From: DATBVX01 sp963810775
GTDB taxonomy: Bacteria; Pseudomonadota; Gammaproteobacteria; Steroidobacterales; Steroidobacteraceae
DNA: 64,000 bases
Assembly (NCBI GenBank): GCA_963810775.1
Contig: CAWEOT010000007.1
Span: 189,152 to 253,151 of the forward strand
Direction: 5' to 3'
Shown here: positions 48,861 to 56,827 of the stretch, piece by piece
Layout: the number at the start of each line of letters is the position of its first letter
How positions within the stretch are numbered: position 1 is the first letter of the stretch
Notes under the pieces: generated by a model
What the model was told of the DNA's origin: nothing
Database searches by the model: none
Seen by the model: only the letters and a program-made list of their open reading frames with translations
Translations under genes and position numbers: made by a program

Positions 48861-49127
48861 TCACTTTGCGGTTGACCGCTCTCCGCGAAGCAATCCAGCG
48901 ATGCTCAGGTCCTCATCAAGGTCTGGCCAATGAATGCCTTCGCCCCCTCCAATCAATTGCCAATGCTTGCGTTGTTCCGCGCTTGCATTGAGGAGTCTTG
49001 GAAACCAAACGAGCGGCGCCGACATCGCTCGGCCGTCCGCGAGCGTCACGATCAGCTCATCGTCCGTGAGCTCGACATGCGTCGCAAAGTCATTCATCTC
49101 GATCTTAGTCAGCTGAAAAGTGTTCAT
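48861..49127 (-). CDS. DUF2442 protein
   Basis: 88 residues. DUF2442 signature: DDELIVTLADGRAMSAPLVWFPRLLNASAEQRKHW and a GEGIHWPDLDEDLSI end. Such genes commonly follow DUF4160 genes and are suspected toxin-antitoxin-like partners, but their function is not established. The DUF4160 gene upstream overlaps it by 23 bases and is broken. Confidence 0.85.
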   Translation of the reverse strand: MNTFQLTKIEMNDFATHVELTDDELIVTLADGRAMSAPLVWFPRLLNASAEQRKHWQLIGGGEGIHWPDLDEDLSIAGLLRGERSTAK

Positions 49128-49330
49128 TCCATGCCCTCACGAGCTCCTCCTGGTGTTCGACTACGAAGCGTCCAATGCGTCGGAGCTCGTGAGCGCGCAA
49201 TCGGCGGGAGCGTACCATGCGCACTGGCGTCAGTAGAAACTTGGCAGCCCCACTGCCGTCTCTTGCGGTACTTACAACGTGGATGTTTTCCTTGTGTGTT
49301 CGATGCGAATCGACGGCGCGGGTCGACGCG
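49105..49330 (-). pseudogene. DUF4160 gene, frameshifted
   Basis: The C-terminal part is well conserved (GAAKFLLTPVRMVRSRRL and RAHELRRIGRFVVEHQEEL), but the N-terminal strands expected for DUF4160 are absent in this frame; a piece resembling them (RFASNTQGKHP) is in another frame just upstream. It therefore appears to have a frameshift near 49280-49300. It overlaps the DUF2442 gene as is usual for this pair. Confidence 0.6.
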
Positions 49331-49343
49331 CTGGATGACGTCG

Positions 49344-49907
49344 CTACTGCGATTCTTGCGTCTTCTGGAGCATCGCGGGCAAGCCGCCGTCGGCCGTGAT
49401 GACGCGGCGCTTGAAGTACCAATGTCCATGGCGCTTGACGAGCTCGTCGTGCTCGCGGCCCTGCTCGATGAACTGCGGCGGCGACGTCACCGATTCGGAG
49501 TTAACGCCCGTCCATATGACATCTGCGGTTGCCGTGTCGCCGTTGACGACGATCTTGGGATTGGTAAGCAGCATACGGAACGTTCCCGGCCGGCGCGGCG
49601 ATCCTTCCGCGAGCTTCTTGTAGAGGTCCTCGATGCCTTGCTGGCCTTGCGCGACCAGGCCATTCACATTGAGTACGCCGTCTTCGACGTAGAAAGCGCC
49701 GAAGTCGTGGCGACCCGAGCCCAGTTGCCCGTAATAGTCGACCAGCATGTCCTCGATCTGCGCTCGATCGAGGAGCGTTGTCAGCGTCGCCGCCGCGTCC
49801 TCGGCGCGCGACGGCTGTGTCGACGCAATCAGGATGAGTGCAAGCAGAATGAGAAGGAAGTGGCCGAAGGTTTTACCCCTGAGCCGGGCGTGTAGGGAAT
49901 CAAGCAT
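49344..49907 (-). CDS. Exported NTF2/SnoaL-like protein
   Basis: 187 residues. Signal or anchor about 15-34 (HFLLILLALILIASTQPSRA). NTF2-like cone fold: LLDRAQIEDMLVDYYGQLGSGRHDFGAFYVEDGVLNVNG, then IVVNGDTATADVIWTGVNS and GHWYFKRRVI. Members bind small hydrophobic ligands or act as isomerases or cyclases. The next gene on the strand, an FAD oxidase, might be linked to it, but no operon structure is certain. Confidence 0.8.
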   Translation of the reverse strand: MLDSLHARLRGKTFGHFLLILLALILIASTQPSRAEDAAATLTTLLDRAQIEDMLVDYYGQLGSGRHDFGAFYVEDGVLNVNGLVAQGQQGIEDLYKKLAEGSPRRPGTFRMLLTNPKIVVNGDTATADVIWTGVNSESVTSPPQFIEQGREHDELVKRHGHWYFKRRVITADGGLPAMLQKTQESQ

Positions 49908-49964
49908 CTGACACTCTCCTCTATTGTTATCGTCGGCAGACGTGCGAACTAGGCAGATAGCACA

Positions 49965-49987
49965 CCGCAGGCTCGCTCTTTCACGAC
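49965..49987. repeat. 23-bp dispersed repeat, copy 2
   Basis: Second copy of the repeat at 48615-48637, with one mismatch. It overlaps the 3' end of the FAD-oxidase gene (stop at 49981). Confidence 0.6.
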
Positions 49988-51489
49988 ACCGACGGCCGCA
50001 CGTTCGCGTTCAGTCGGAACAGGTTCGTCGGATCGTACTTGTCCTTGAGCTTCCTGAGTCGCGGGTAGTTTCCCAGGTAGTTGTCGTCCACCTGCTTCTG
50101 CGACTCCTCGACGGCGTCGTTGGTGTAGAAGCCGTACGTATAGGGCGCGATCGTCGTCCAGTACTGGCGCAGCGACTTCAGGTGCGGCGCCGGGTCGGCG
50201 GTGGCCGGCCAGTCGGCGAGCAGTAGTGCCGTGGCGTGAACGTCGCGGAACGGGAACGCGGTCGCACCGGTCGGCACACGCGCGATCGCGCCGCCGAGCT
50301 GCTGGAACCCCACGATGGTGGATCGCTCGGGGTGCTCGTCGAAGCCGTCGATGATTGCGCTGATAAGCTGCGGCGAGATCTTCTGGACATAGCCCGTCTT
50401 GGTGTACGAGCCAATCGCGCGCTGCTCCGTCTGGTCGCCGGCGCGCTGTAGCGCGACGTAGTCGAGCGTCGACACCTTGTCTAACACGGGCTTCCCCAGG
50501 CTGCGAATCCTGCGCAGGATTTCCTCTGCCCGATTTGCCGGACCGGAGTAACACAACGTGAAGCCGACGCCGTTGGCACCGGTGAAATTAGTGTTGGACG
50601 TGACAAGAGCGTCCAGGGCCAGATCCTCGGGGGCCTCGCCCTCGTAGTCGGCATAGAACCCCAGGACGTCTTTCGTCTGGCTGCGTGGAAACATGATCGC
50701 GCCGCCGACGACCTGCCGCTGCATGGGATGCAGCGCGAAATCGAAAGCCGTGACGACGCCGAAATTACCGCCTCCGCCACGCACTCCCCAATACAGGTCC
50801 GCATTCTCGTGTGCGTTCGCGCGCAGGATCGCACCGTTAGCAGTGACGATCTCCACCGCGCGAACATTGTCGAGCGCGAGCCCGAAGCGCCGTGCGAGCC
50901 GCCCGAAACCACCCCCGAGCGTGAGCCCGCCCACGCCGGTGTGCGATACCGTCCCGGCGGTCGTGACGAGCCCGTGTGCCATCGCTTCGTGGTCCATATC
51001 GCCCAGCAGGCTCCCGCCGGCGACGCGCGCGATGCGTGCCTCAGAGTCGACGCTCACGCCGCGCAGCAGCGAGAGGTCGATTTGCATACCGCGTTCGCAC
51101 GTGGACTTCCCGGCGGGACTGTGGCCGCCGCACTTCACGGCGAGGAGCAGGTTCGACGCGCGCGCGAATTGCACCGCGCTGCTAACGTCGGAGGCGCCGC
51201 GAGGCTGCACGATCAGCGCCGGATGCTTGTCGATCTGCGCGTTGCGGACGCGGCGGGCCTCCTCATAGGCGGGAACGCCAGGCAACAGCAGATTGCCGCG
51301 GAGGCTGTCGGCGAGCTCCTGCACGCTGGTGCGCGTCAACGTCACCGGCCGGCCATCGCCGGTGACCGCATCGATGTCGTGATCGACAGATAGCGAGGGG
51401 CTGAGGAGAGCCGGCCAGGCGCGACCGATGGGCGCCGTGGTCAATCCCAGCACGGAAGCCCGAGCAAGGAAACTGCGACGCGTCAGCAT
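49981..51489 (-). CDS. Tat-exported FAD-binding (BBE-type) oxidoreductase
   Basis: 502 residues. Signal RRSFLARASVLGLTTAPIG (Tat-like). PCMH-type FAD domain: VQPRGASDVSSAVQFARASN, VKCGGHSPAGKSTCERG with the flavin-linked His in GGHS, GGLTLGGGFGRLARRFGLALDN and WGVRGGGGNFGVVTAF; C-terminal BBE region YLGNYPRLRKLKDKYDPTNLF. Oxidises alcohols, sugars or aromatic alkaloids with oxygen. Substrate unknown. Confidence 0.9.
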   Translation of the reverse strand: MLTRRSFLARASVLGLTTAPIGRAWPALLSPSLSVDHDIDAVTGDGRPVTLTRTSVQELADSLRGNLLLPGVPAYEEARRVRNAQIDKHPALIVQPRGASDVSSAVQFARASNLLLAVKCGGHSPAGKSTCERGMQIDLSLLRGVSVDSEARIARVAGGSLLGDMDHEAMAHGLVTTAGTVSHTGVGGLTLGGGFGRLARRFGLALDNVRAVEIVTANGAILRANAHENADLYWGVRGGGGNFGVVTAFDFALHPMQRQVVGGAIMFPRSQTKDVLGFYADYEGEAPEDLALDALVTSNTNFTGANGVGFTLCYSGPANRAEEILRRIRSLGKPVLDKVSTLDYVALQRAGDQTEQRAIGSYTKTGYVQKISPQLISAIIDGFDEHPERSTIVGFQQLGGAIARVPTGATAFPFRDVHATALLLADWPATADPAPHLKSLRQYWTTIAPYTYGFYTNDAVEESQKQVDDNYLGNYPRLRKLKDKYDPTNLFRLNANVRPSVS

Positions 51490-51572
51490 GACGATCTCCC
51501 CCAGCTGCTTAGTTGTCGCTATCAGGCCACGCGGCCTTTGATAGGCGTCTGGGCATTGCTGTCAAGCGGGGT

Positions 51573-51797
51573 TCACCGATGAGAGAGAAACTCCTCGATC
51601 GTAATGCCGATATCTTCAGCGATGCGTCGGACAAGAATTGGTGAAACATCGCGGCCGCGATGAAATGGCACTGTCGTGTTTCGACCGGCGCGATTTCGAA
51701 ACTGCTTATGAGAGCCGCGTTGCCGAACTTCCTCAAAACCGAGCTTATGAAGGATGGCCGCAACCTGCCTGGCCTTCAGAGGCGGGACCTTGCCCAT
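51573..51797 (-). CDS. hicA: HicA-type toxin (second module)
   Basis: 74 residues: KARQVAAILHKLGFEEVRQRGSHKQFRNR with catalytic His in GSH, followed by TTVPFHRGRDVSPILVRRIAEDIGI. Complete HicA. Stop at 51573; the start is 3 bases after the hicB stop. Confidence 0.9.
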   Translation of the reverse strand: MGKVPPLKARQVAAILHKLGFEEVRQRGSHKQFRNRAGRNTTVPFHRGRDVSPILVRRIAEDIGITIEEFLSHR

Positions 51798-51800
51798 CGG

Positions 51801-52010
51801 TCAAGCCACGGCGACGGTTTGCACCCCCACGAATTCCCGTTCTAGCTTAGGTTCGCCATCCTCCAGCAGCATCGTAATGACCTCGCGGAGGTTCTCATTC
51901 AGTTCGTCCAGCGACTTGGCCTGTGAGTGCGCCCCGGGCAGTCCGGGAACATAGCCCACATAGAGTTGGGTGTCGGCGCAACGCTCGATGACGGCTGTGA
52001 AAGTACGCAT
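51801..52010 (-). CDS. hicB: HicB-type antitoxin (second module), short form
   Basis: 69 residues from ATG 52010 (longer frames upstream lack support). FTAVIERCADTQLYVGYVPGLPGAHSQAKSLDELNENLREV is the HicB core. No separate DNA-binding domain. Here the order is antitoxin then toxin, opposite to the first module. The two modules are not close copies of each other. Confidence 0.88.
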   Translation of the reverse strand: MRTFTAVIERCADTQLYVGYVPGLPGAHSQAKSLDELNENLREVITMLLEDGEPKLEREFVGVQTVAVA

Positions 52011-52210
52011 GGTCAGTGCTGTGGCAAGTGACATGGCCATTATTCCTTCGGTCGGTGGTGTGCGCAAATCGGGACACAGCATACGGAGCTCGAGCTCTCT
52101 TTTTGACCCGCGTTATCGATGGATTTGTGCTGAATCGCCCGACTCCGTGGACGGGCTTGAAGCCGACCGGCCGCGGACCGTGTTTGCGAGCTTTCGCGTC
52201 GTGCGCCGCA

Positions 52211-52235
52211 CGCGGCTACGTGCGCATCGATGTCA
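52211..52235 (+). repeat. Copy of a phoD segment
   Basis: 25 bases identical to 28011-28035 (coding RGYVRIDV in phoD). The translated neighbourhood is also similar over about 12 residues (ARGYVRIDVIRA). Located between the second HicAB module and a beta-barrel gene; no other phoD sequence surrounds it. Confidence 0.65.
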
Positions 52236-52276
52236 TCCGCGCCACGCCGAGCGTGAGGCCAAGCGGTGCGAACGCG

Positions 52277-53089
52277 CTACCAGCGGAACGCTGCCGCGAT
52301 CATAGGTCCGTTGAAGCTGAGCGATTCGATGGTCTCGCCCGACTTCATGTCGTAGTCAAGATAGCGCCACGCGGCGAGCACGTCGCCCCAACCGAACGAG
52401 TAGCCAAGTCCAGCCATCGCCTGCCAGGTGAGATCCGATTCGCCAGTGCCGACGTCGAGGTGATAGGGAGCAAACCACCTGCGCCCTTCGCCGAAGGCCA
52501 GCCGGCCCCGGACACCGACGATTACGTCCCAGTTCTGCAGGCTGTCGCCGCGCGCTCCCGTGCGATCGGGCAGCGCAACTGAGCCGACGTTTCCGGTGAG
52601 CGTCCAGTCGAGCGTGTCCTCGAGGTCAAGCAAGCGCACTCCGCCGATCACGTCGAGGGAGGCATCGGGTGTCCTCACCGCCTGATACAAGCCGGTGAGT
52701 GTCCACGCCCAGGCCTTGAGGTCGAAGCCGACGTTGGCGCTCACGTCGGCAGGCAACGGCACGCCGCCGAGGCTGAGCCCGCGTGTCCCTGACTTGGTGT
52801 CGCCGATGTCGACGTAGGCCAGGTCCGTGAACAGTCCGAACTGTCCCCGCCGTGCGTCGAACGAACCCATGAAAACCGTTTTCAAGCTCTCGATGATCGT
52901 GTCGATGTCGATGCCAGCGCCGCTTCCGCCATCCGAGGGCGGGAATGCCGTTGTGCCGTCGATTGTCGGCAACCACAGGTAGATTCCGGCCTGGAACTTC
53001 CAATCCTCGGTGGATTGCGCCGCGGCGGGTCCCGAGATCAAGGCTGCGGCCACACCAGCGGCCAGCGTCGTCAGCAAGATTGTCTGCAT
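52277..53089 (-). CDS. Outer-membrane beta-barrel protein, unknown
   Basis: 270 residues. Signal peptide about 1-24 (LLTTLAAGVAAALISGPAAA). Barrel-like strands: WKFQAGIYLWLPTIDG, GLFTDLAYVDIGDTKSG, WDVIVGVRGRLAFGEG and FAPYHLDVGTGES; ends in AAAFRW, an aromatic terminus. Resembles the small barrels of unknown function with a GIYLWLP start. Role unknown. Confidence 0.75.
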   Translation of the reverse strand: MQTILLTTLAAGVAAALISGPAAAQSTEDWKFQAGIYLWLPTIDGTTAFPPSDGGSGAGIDIDTIIESLKTVFMGSFDARRGQFGLFTDLAYVDIGDTKSGTRGLSLGGVPLPADVSANVGFDLKAWAWTLTGLYQAVRTPDASLDVIGGVRLLDLEDTLDWTLTGNVGSVALPDRTGARGDSLQNWDVIVGVRGRLAFGEGRRWFAPYHLDVGTGESDLTWQAMAGLGYSFGWGDVLAAWRYLDYDMKSGETIESLSFNGPMIAAAFRW

Positions 53090-53122
53090 ATCAATCTTCC
53101 ATCCTGTCGCAATCCACTTTTT

Positions 53123-53503
53123 CTAGTCCCAGCGCTGGGCGTTCTTCGGAAAACCGGGGCGCTGCACTCTGACCACGCAGAAGCGTTGGCCCGTGGGCGC
53201 CTGCATCACTACCCAGCGCTCGAGACGGTCCACGACCGTGGCGCCGAGTTTCGTCAAGCGTGCCACTTCCGCAGGAATATCGTCGGTCTCAATGTCGATG
53301 TGAACGCGGCTCTCGTGATCGACGCGCTGGATCTGCACGATGGGCTCGTCGGGTGGTGTTTCCAGCATCAGGTAGTGACTGCGACTGCCCGGATGGCTGG
53401 GATCCACGGGGCGACCGAGTGCCTCAGCCCAGAAGTGGGCGGCGTCTTCCAAGTTTGCAGTCCTGCAATCAATCAGCACCGCACAAAGTCGGGAATGATG
53501 CAT
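53123..53503 (-). CDS. VOC-family protein (intact copy)
   Basis: 126 residues from ATG 53503, after AAGGAGAGC. Glyoxalase-like module: CAVLIDCRTANLEDAAHFWAEALG, SHYLMLETPP, VHIDIETDDIPAEVARLTKLGA and WVVMQAPTGQRFCVVRV. A second, truncated copy is at 48641-48852. Reaction unknown. Divergent from nirK. Confidence 0.85.
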   Translation of the reverse strand: MHHSRLCAVLIDCRTANLEDAAHFWAEALGRPVDPSHPGSRSHYLMLETPPDEPIVQIQRVDHESRVHIDIETDDIPAEVARLTKLGATVVDRLERWVVMQAPTGQRFCVVRVQRPGFPKNAQRWD

Positions 53504-53581
53504 ATCAGTAGCTCTCCTTAGCCTTGCCACGGGACCAACCGTTTCAGATCTCGAAGGTTAAGCGGCAAGGCACACAAGACT

Positions 53582-53641
53582 CCACTTCTTCCTCAGGGTA
53601 CTCGCGGGGCGGAACCTGATACATTTCGCGCGCCAACGCAG
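53582..53641. repeat. 60-bp dispersed repeat, copy A (nirK/VOC intergenic)
   Basis: CCACTTCTTCCTCAGGGTA, an 8-base spacer and GCGGAACCTGATACATTTCG followed by CGCGCCAACGCAG; the same layout and spacing recur at 59982-60041 (copy B), and the second block alone at 58189-58219 (copy C). All three are in the same orientation. It lies 163 bases upstream of nirK. Confidence 0.75.
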
Positions 53642-53669
53642 ATCGAAGCACGCAGGTCGAAATACGTAC

Positions 53670-53699
53670 TTGTACAGTCCACGGCGCTGTTCATACGTA
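53670..53699 (+). promoter_or_regulatory. Possible nirK promoter
   Basis: TTGTAC (53670-53675), 18-base spacer, TACGTA (53694-53699), 105 bases before the nirK start. The match to the consensus is moderate. A GATCTCGAAGGT 12-mer occurs twice in this region (53547-53558 and 53777-53788) and might be regulatory. Confidence 0.3.
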
Positions 53700-53803
53700 T
53701 AAAGCCGAGCGGCGTTGAGAGGGATACTGCGCTGCGCCAGGAGCGATGCTCCGACAGCGCGCACAGGTACGTCAGGGATCTCGAAGGTCCAAAGAGAGGC
53801 GGT

Positions 53804-55306
53804 GTGAATCGGGTAGCGATCGTAGCGACGGCACTCCTTGCGGTAATCATATCGGCGTGCGGATCACGTGAGTCGGGCACTGCACCAGTGCCTGCAACGG
53901 CGGATACCGGCGGCTCCGCAAAGGGCGACTTTGGGCCACCACAAGGCGAGCCCATCAAGGCGGTTCTCGCCAGTCCACCGCAGGTTCCGCCACCACTCAA
54001 TCGCAAGGTTCCCGCCAAGGTCATCGTTGAGCTTGAGGTGAAAGAGATCCAGCGACCGATTGCGGAAGGTGTCACGTATACGTTCTGGACCTTCGGCGGC
54101 ACCGTACCCGGAAGCTTCATCCGTGTACGCCAGGGCGACACGGTGGAGTTCCACCTGCGCAATCATCCCAGCTCGAAAATGCCGCATAACATCGATCTGC
54201 ATGGTGTGACGGGCCCGGGCGGCGGAGCGGCCTCGAGCTTCACGGCACCGGGGCATGAGTCGGTGTTTAGTTTCAAAGCGCTCAATCAGGGTCTGTACGT
54301 CTATCACTGCGCGACAGCCCCGGTCGGCATGCACGTGGCAAATGGCATGTACGGCCTCATTCTCGTCGAGCCACCAGAAGGACTGTCGCGAGTCGATCGC
54401 GAGTTCTATGTCATGCAGGGCGACTTCTATACGGTCGGCAGGTACCGCGAGAAGGGCCCGCAGGCATTCGACATGCAGAAGGCAATCGAAGAGAACGCGA
54501 CTTACGTGCTTTTCAATGGTGCAGAAGGCTCCCTCACCGGTGATCACGCGTTGCAGGCGAAAGTCGGCGAGACGGTGCGGTTATACGTCGGCAACGGCGG
54601 GCCCAACCTCGTCAGTTCTTTTCACCTGATCGGCGAGATCTTCGACAAAGTTCGCTACGAAGGCGGAACGCACGCCCAGGAGAATGTGCAAACGACACTC
54701 ATTCCCGCCGGCGGCGCCATGATTGCCGAGTTCCACACCGAGGTGCCGGGCACTTACGTCCTGGTGGATCATTCGATCTTCCGCGCCTTCAACAAGGGCG
54801 CGATCGGACTGCTCAAGATCGAAGGCCCTGAGAACAAGGCTATCTACTCAGGCAAGGAAGTCGACAACGTGTACCTCGGCGATGCTGCTGTGAGTGCACA
54901 ACCGGTCGGTGCCGCGGCACAGGCGGCAGCCGCAGGAACCTTGACGCTCGAGCAGCAGGTTGCGGCGGGGGGTGCGCTGTTCAACGGCACGTGCTCTGTT
55001 TGCCACCAGGACAATGGTGCCGGGTTGCCGGACGTGTTTCCGCCGCTCGCGAAATCCGACTACCTCCACGCTGACCGGACGCGGGCGATCGCTACCGTCC
55101 TCAATGGACGCACCGGACCGATCACAGTGAACGGCAAGACCTATAACTCCGTGATGCCGCCGATGAGCCAGCTGAACGACGACGAGGTTGCAAACATACT
55201 GACTTACGTGCTCAACAGCTGGGGCAACGCCGGCGGACATGTGACTGCTGCTGAAGTCGCACAGCTCCGCAAGGCGACGCCGCCACCGGAAGGCGCGGCT
55301 CATTAG
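53804..55306 (+). CDS. nirK: Copper nitrite reductase NirK with C-terminal cytochrome c domain
   Basis: 500 residues from GTG 53804. Lipobox-like ISAC at 16-19. Two cupredoxin domains: type-1 copper ligands H128, C169, H177 and M182 (MPHNIDLH, YHCATAPVGMHVANGM); type-2 ligands H133, H168 and H323 (VDHSIFRAF); catalytic D131 and the H274 position in SSFHLIGEIFD, the class II (AniA-like) form. A linker leads to a class I cytochrome c: C397SVC400H401 and a Met in NSVMPPMSQL. Reduces nitrite to NO in the periplasm, taking electrons through its own haem. Head of nirK-nirV-SCO. Confidence 0.95.
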   Translation: MNRVAIVATALLAVIISACGSRESGTAPVPATADTGGSAKGDFGPPQGEPIKAVLASPPQVPPPLNRKVPAKVIVELEVKEIQRPIAEGVTYTFWTFGGTVPGSFIRVRQGDTVEFHLRNHPSSKMPHNIDLHGVTGPGGGAASSFTAPGHESVFSFKALNQGLYVYHCATAPVGMHVANGMYGLILVEPPEGLSRVDREFYVMQGDFYTVGRYREKGPQAFDMQKAIEENATYVLFNGAEGSLTGDHALQAKVGETVRLYVGNGGPNLVSSFHLIGEIFDKVRYEGGTHAQENVQTTLIPAGGAMIAEFHTEVPGTYVLVDHSIFRAFNKGAIGLLKIEGPENKAIYSGKEVDNVYLGDAAVSAQPVGAAAQAAAAGTLTLEQQVAAGGALFNGTCSVCHQDNGAGLPDVFPPLAKSDYLHADRTRAIATVLNGRTGPITVNGKTYNSVMPPMSQLNDDEVANILTYVLNSWGNAGGHVTAAEVAQLRKATPPPEGAAH

Positions 55307-55320
55307 CGAGCCGCGGCGGG

Positions 55321-56148
55321 GTGACAGGCATGGGCAGCTCGACACGTGGCGAACGGAGCCTGGTAAGCAAAGGTTTGCGGTCGGCTGCGCTCGGCTTGCT
55401 CCTGGCATGCGCGACCGATGTCTCGGTCGGCGGTGCAGCGGATGAAGATGCCGCCTTCATCGAAGGTGGCAAATGGCGCTCCATTCTGCCGACCGGGACT
55501 TCCCAACCGGACGTGACCGTTGCCCCGTACCGTCTCGACCGCAGGCCCGTGACCAACGCGCAGTTCCTGGCCTTCACTCGCGCGCATCCGCAATGGCGCA
55601 AAGGCCAGGTGCCTGTGGTGCTTGCAGACGCGAGCTATCTAAAGCAGTGGGCCAGCGCCTCGGAACTTGGGCCAACGGCACTCCCGGAGCAGCCGGTTGT
55701 CGGCGTCAGCTGGTTCGCGGCGCGTGCCTACTGCGAGGTGCGCGGTGCGCGCTTGCCGAACTGGTACGAGTGGGAGTTCGCGGCTGCGGCGGATGAAACA
55801 CATCGCGATGCTCGCGATTCACCGGAGTGGCAGCAACGGATATTGGCCTGGTACAGCCGGCCCTCGAACGAGCCGCTGGCCGCTGTGGGGCAGGGTCGGC
55901 CCAATGCTTTTGGTATCTACGATCTGCACGGCCTGGTGTGGGAGTGGGTCGAGGATTTCAGTGGCCTCATGATCGGAGCGGACAGTCGCGAGCAGGGTGA
56001 TCCCGACCTGCTCAAGTTCTGTGGCACCGGTGCACTGGCGATCCAGGATCGGACCAACTACGCGGTCGGCATGCGCGTTGCGCTGCTTTCTTCGCTGCAG
56101 GCCCACGACACGACGATCAACCTGGGGTTTCGATGCGCGAGCAACTGA
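55321..56148 (+). CDS. nirV: NirV-like (formylglycine-generating-enzyme fold) protein
   Basis: 275 residues; start GTG 55321 or ATG 55330. Signal about 20-40. SUMF1/EgtB-type C-terminal fold: YRLDRRPVTNAQFLAFTRAHPQW, VVGVSWFAARAYCEVRGARLPNWYEWEFAA, GIYDLHGLVWEWVEDF and INLGFRCAS. NirV is frequently found downstream of nirK and is thought to help mature or supply it; its precise role is unproven. The 3' end overlaps the SCO gene by 16 bases. Confidence 0.88.
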   Translation: MTGMGSSTRGERSLVSKGLRSAALGLLLACATDVSVGGAADEDAAFIEGGKWRSILPTGTSQPDVTVAPYRLDRRPVTNAQFLAFTRAHPQWRKGQVPVVLADASYLKQWASASELGPTALPEQPVVGVSWFAARAYCEVRGARLPNWYEWEFAAAADETHRDARDSPEWQQRILAWYSRPSNEPLAAVGQGRPNAFGIYDLHGLVWEWVEDFSGLMIGADSREQGDPDLLKFCGTGALAIQDRTNYAVGMRVALLSSLQAHDTTINLGFRCASN

Positions 56149-56816
56149 ACCCCGGCAATGCCGCGCGCCAAATTCTGGTTTCGATCGCAGCGATCGCACC
56201 TGCAATTGCTGCCGTCCTGATTCTTGCCTTGCACGTCGGTGTATCGCAGCCGGCGGGCGCGGCGACATCGAGTGCCGCAGTGACATCGCCGTGGCCCACC
56301 GATTCGCTGCACCGTGTTGATGTGTTACTCGAGACCGCGCAAGGAAGCAGGACGACTCTTGCCGCGACTGCGGGCAAGGTGCGGATCGTCACCATGTTCT
56401 ACACGAGCTGCACGGCGGCATGTCCCCTCAACATAGACACACTGCGCCGGATCGATGGTGAGCTGTCTCCTGCCGAACGCGCCAGGCTTTCCATCCTGCT
56501 GGTGACACTGGATCCGCAGCACGACGATCCGGCCGTACTGCGTGAGTTTGCCGCGCAGCACCGGATCGAAGCTGGGCGCTGGACACTTGGCCGCGCATCA
56601 GTTGCTGACACGCGAAAGCTGGCGGGTGCTCTGGATGTGCGCTATCGGCAGCTTGAAGACGGAAACTTCAACCATTCGACCGTGCTGGTGTTACTGGATC
56701 CCTCGGGTCGCGTCCTCGGCCGCAGCGACAAGATGGGCACGCCCGATACCGAGTTCGTGTCTGACATTCGCAAAGCGCTGAGCGGCGTACAAGGTAGTCC
56801 AGAAGCTCGGGAGTGA
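56133..56816 (+). CDS. SCO1/SenC-family protein of the nirK operon
   Basis: 227 residues. N-terminal membrane anchor (about 14-34, ILVSIAAIAPAIAAVLILAL). Thioredoxin-like domain with the copper motif FYTSCTAACPLN (CxxxCP) and the distal His in NFNHSTVLVLLDP. Probably delivers copper to NirK. Second SCO protein in the window, not a close copy of the first. Convergent with ligB (11-base gap). Confidence 0.88.
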   Translation: MREQLNPGNAARQILVSIAAIAPAIAAVLILALHVGVSQPAGAATSSAAVTSPWPTDSLHRVDVLLETAQGSRTTLAATAGKVRIVTMFYTSCTAACPLNIDTLRRIDGELSPAERARLSILLVTLDPQHDDPAVLREFAAQHRIEAGRWTLGRASVADTRKLAGALDVRYRQLEDGNFNHSTVLVLLDPSGRVLGRSDKMGTPDTEFVSDIRKALSGVQGSPEARE

Positions 56817-56827
56817 GCCGCGGATGC

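Noticed and set aside
48930..49895. Plus-strand open frame of 321 codons
   Set aside because: Antisense to the DUF2442, DUF4160 and NTF2-like genes, which match families.
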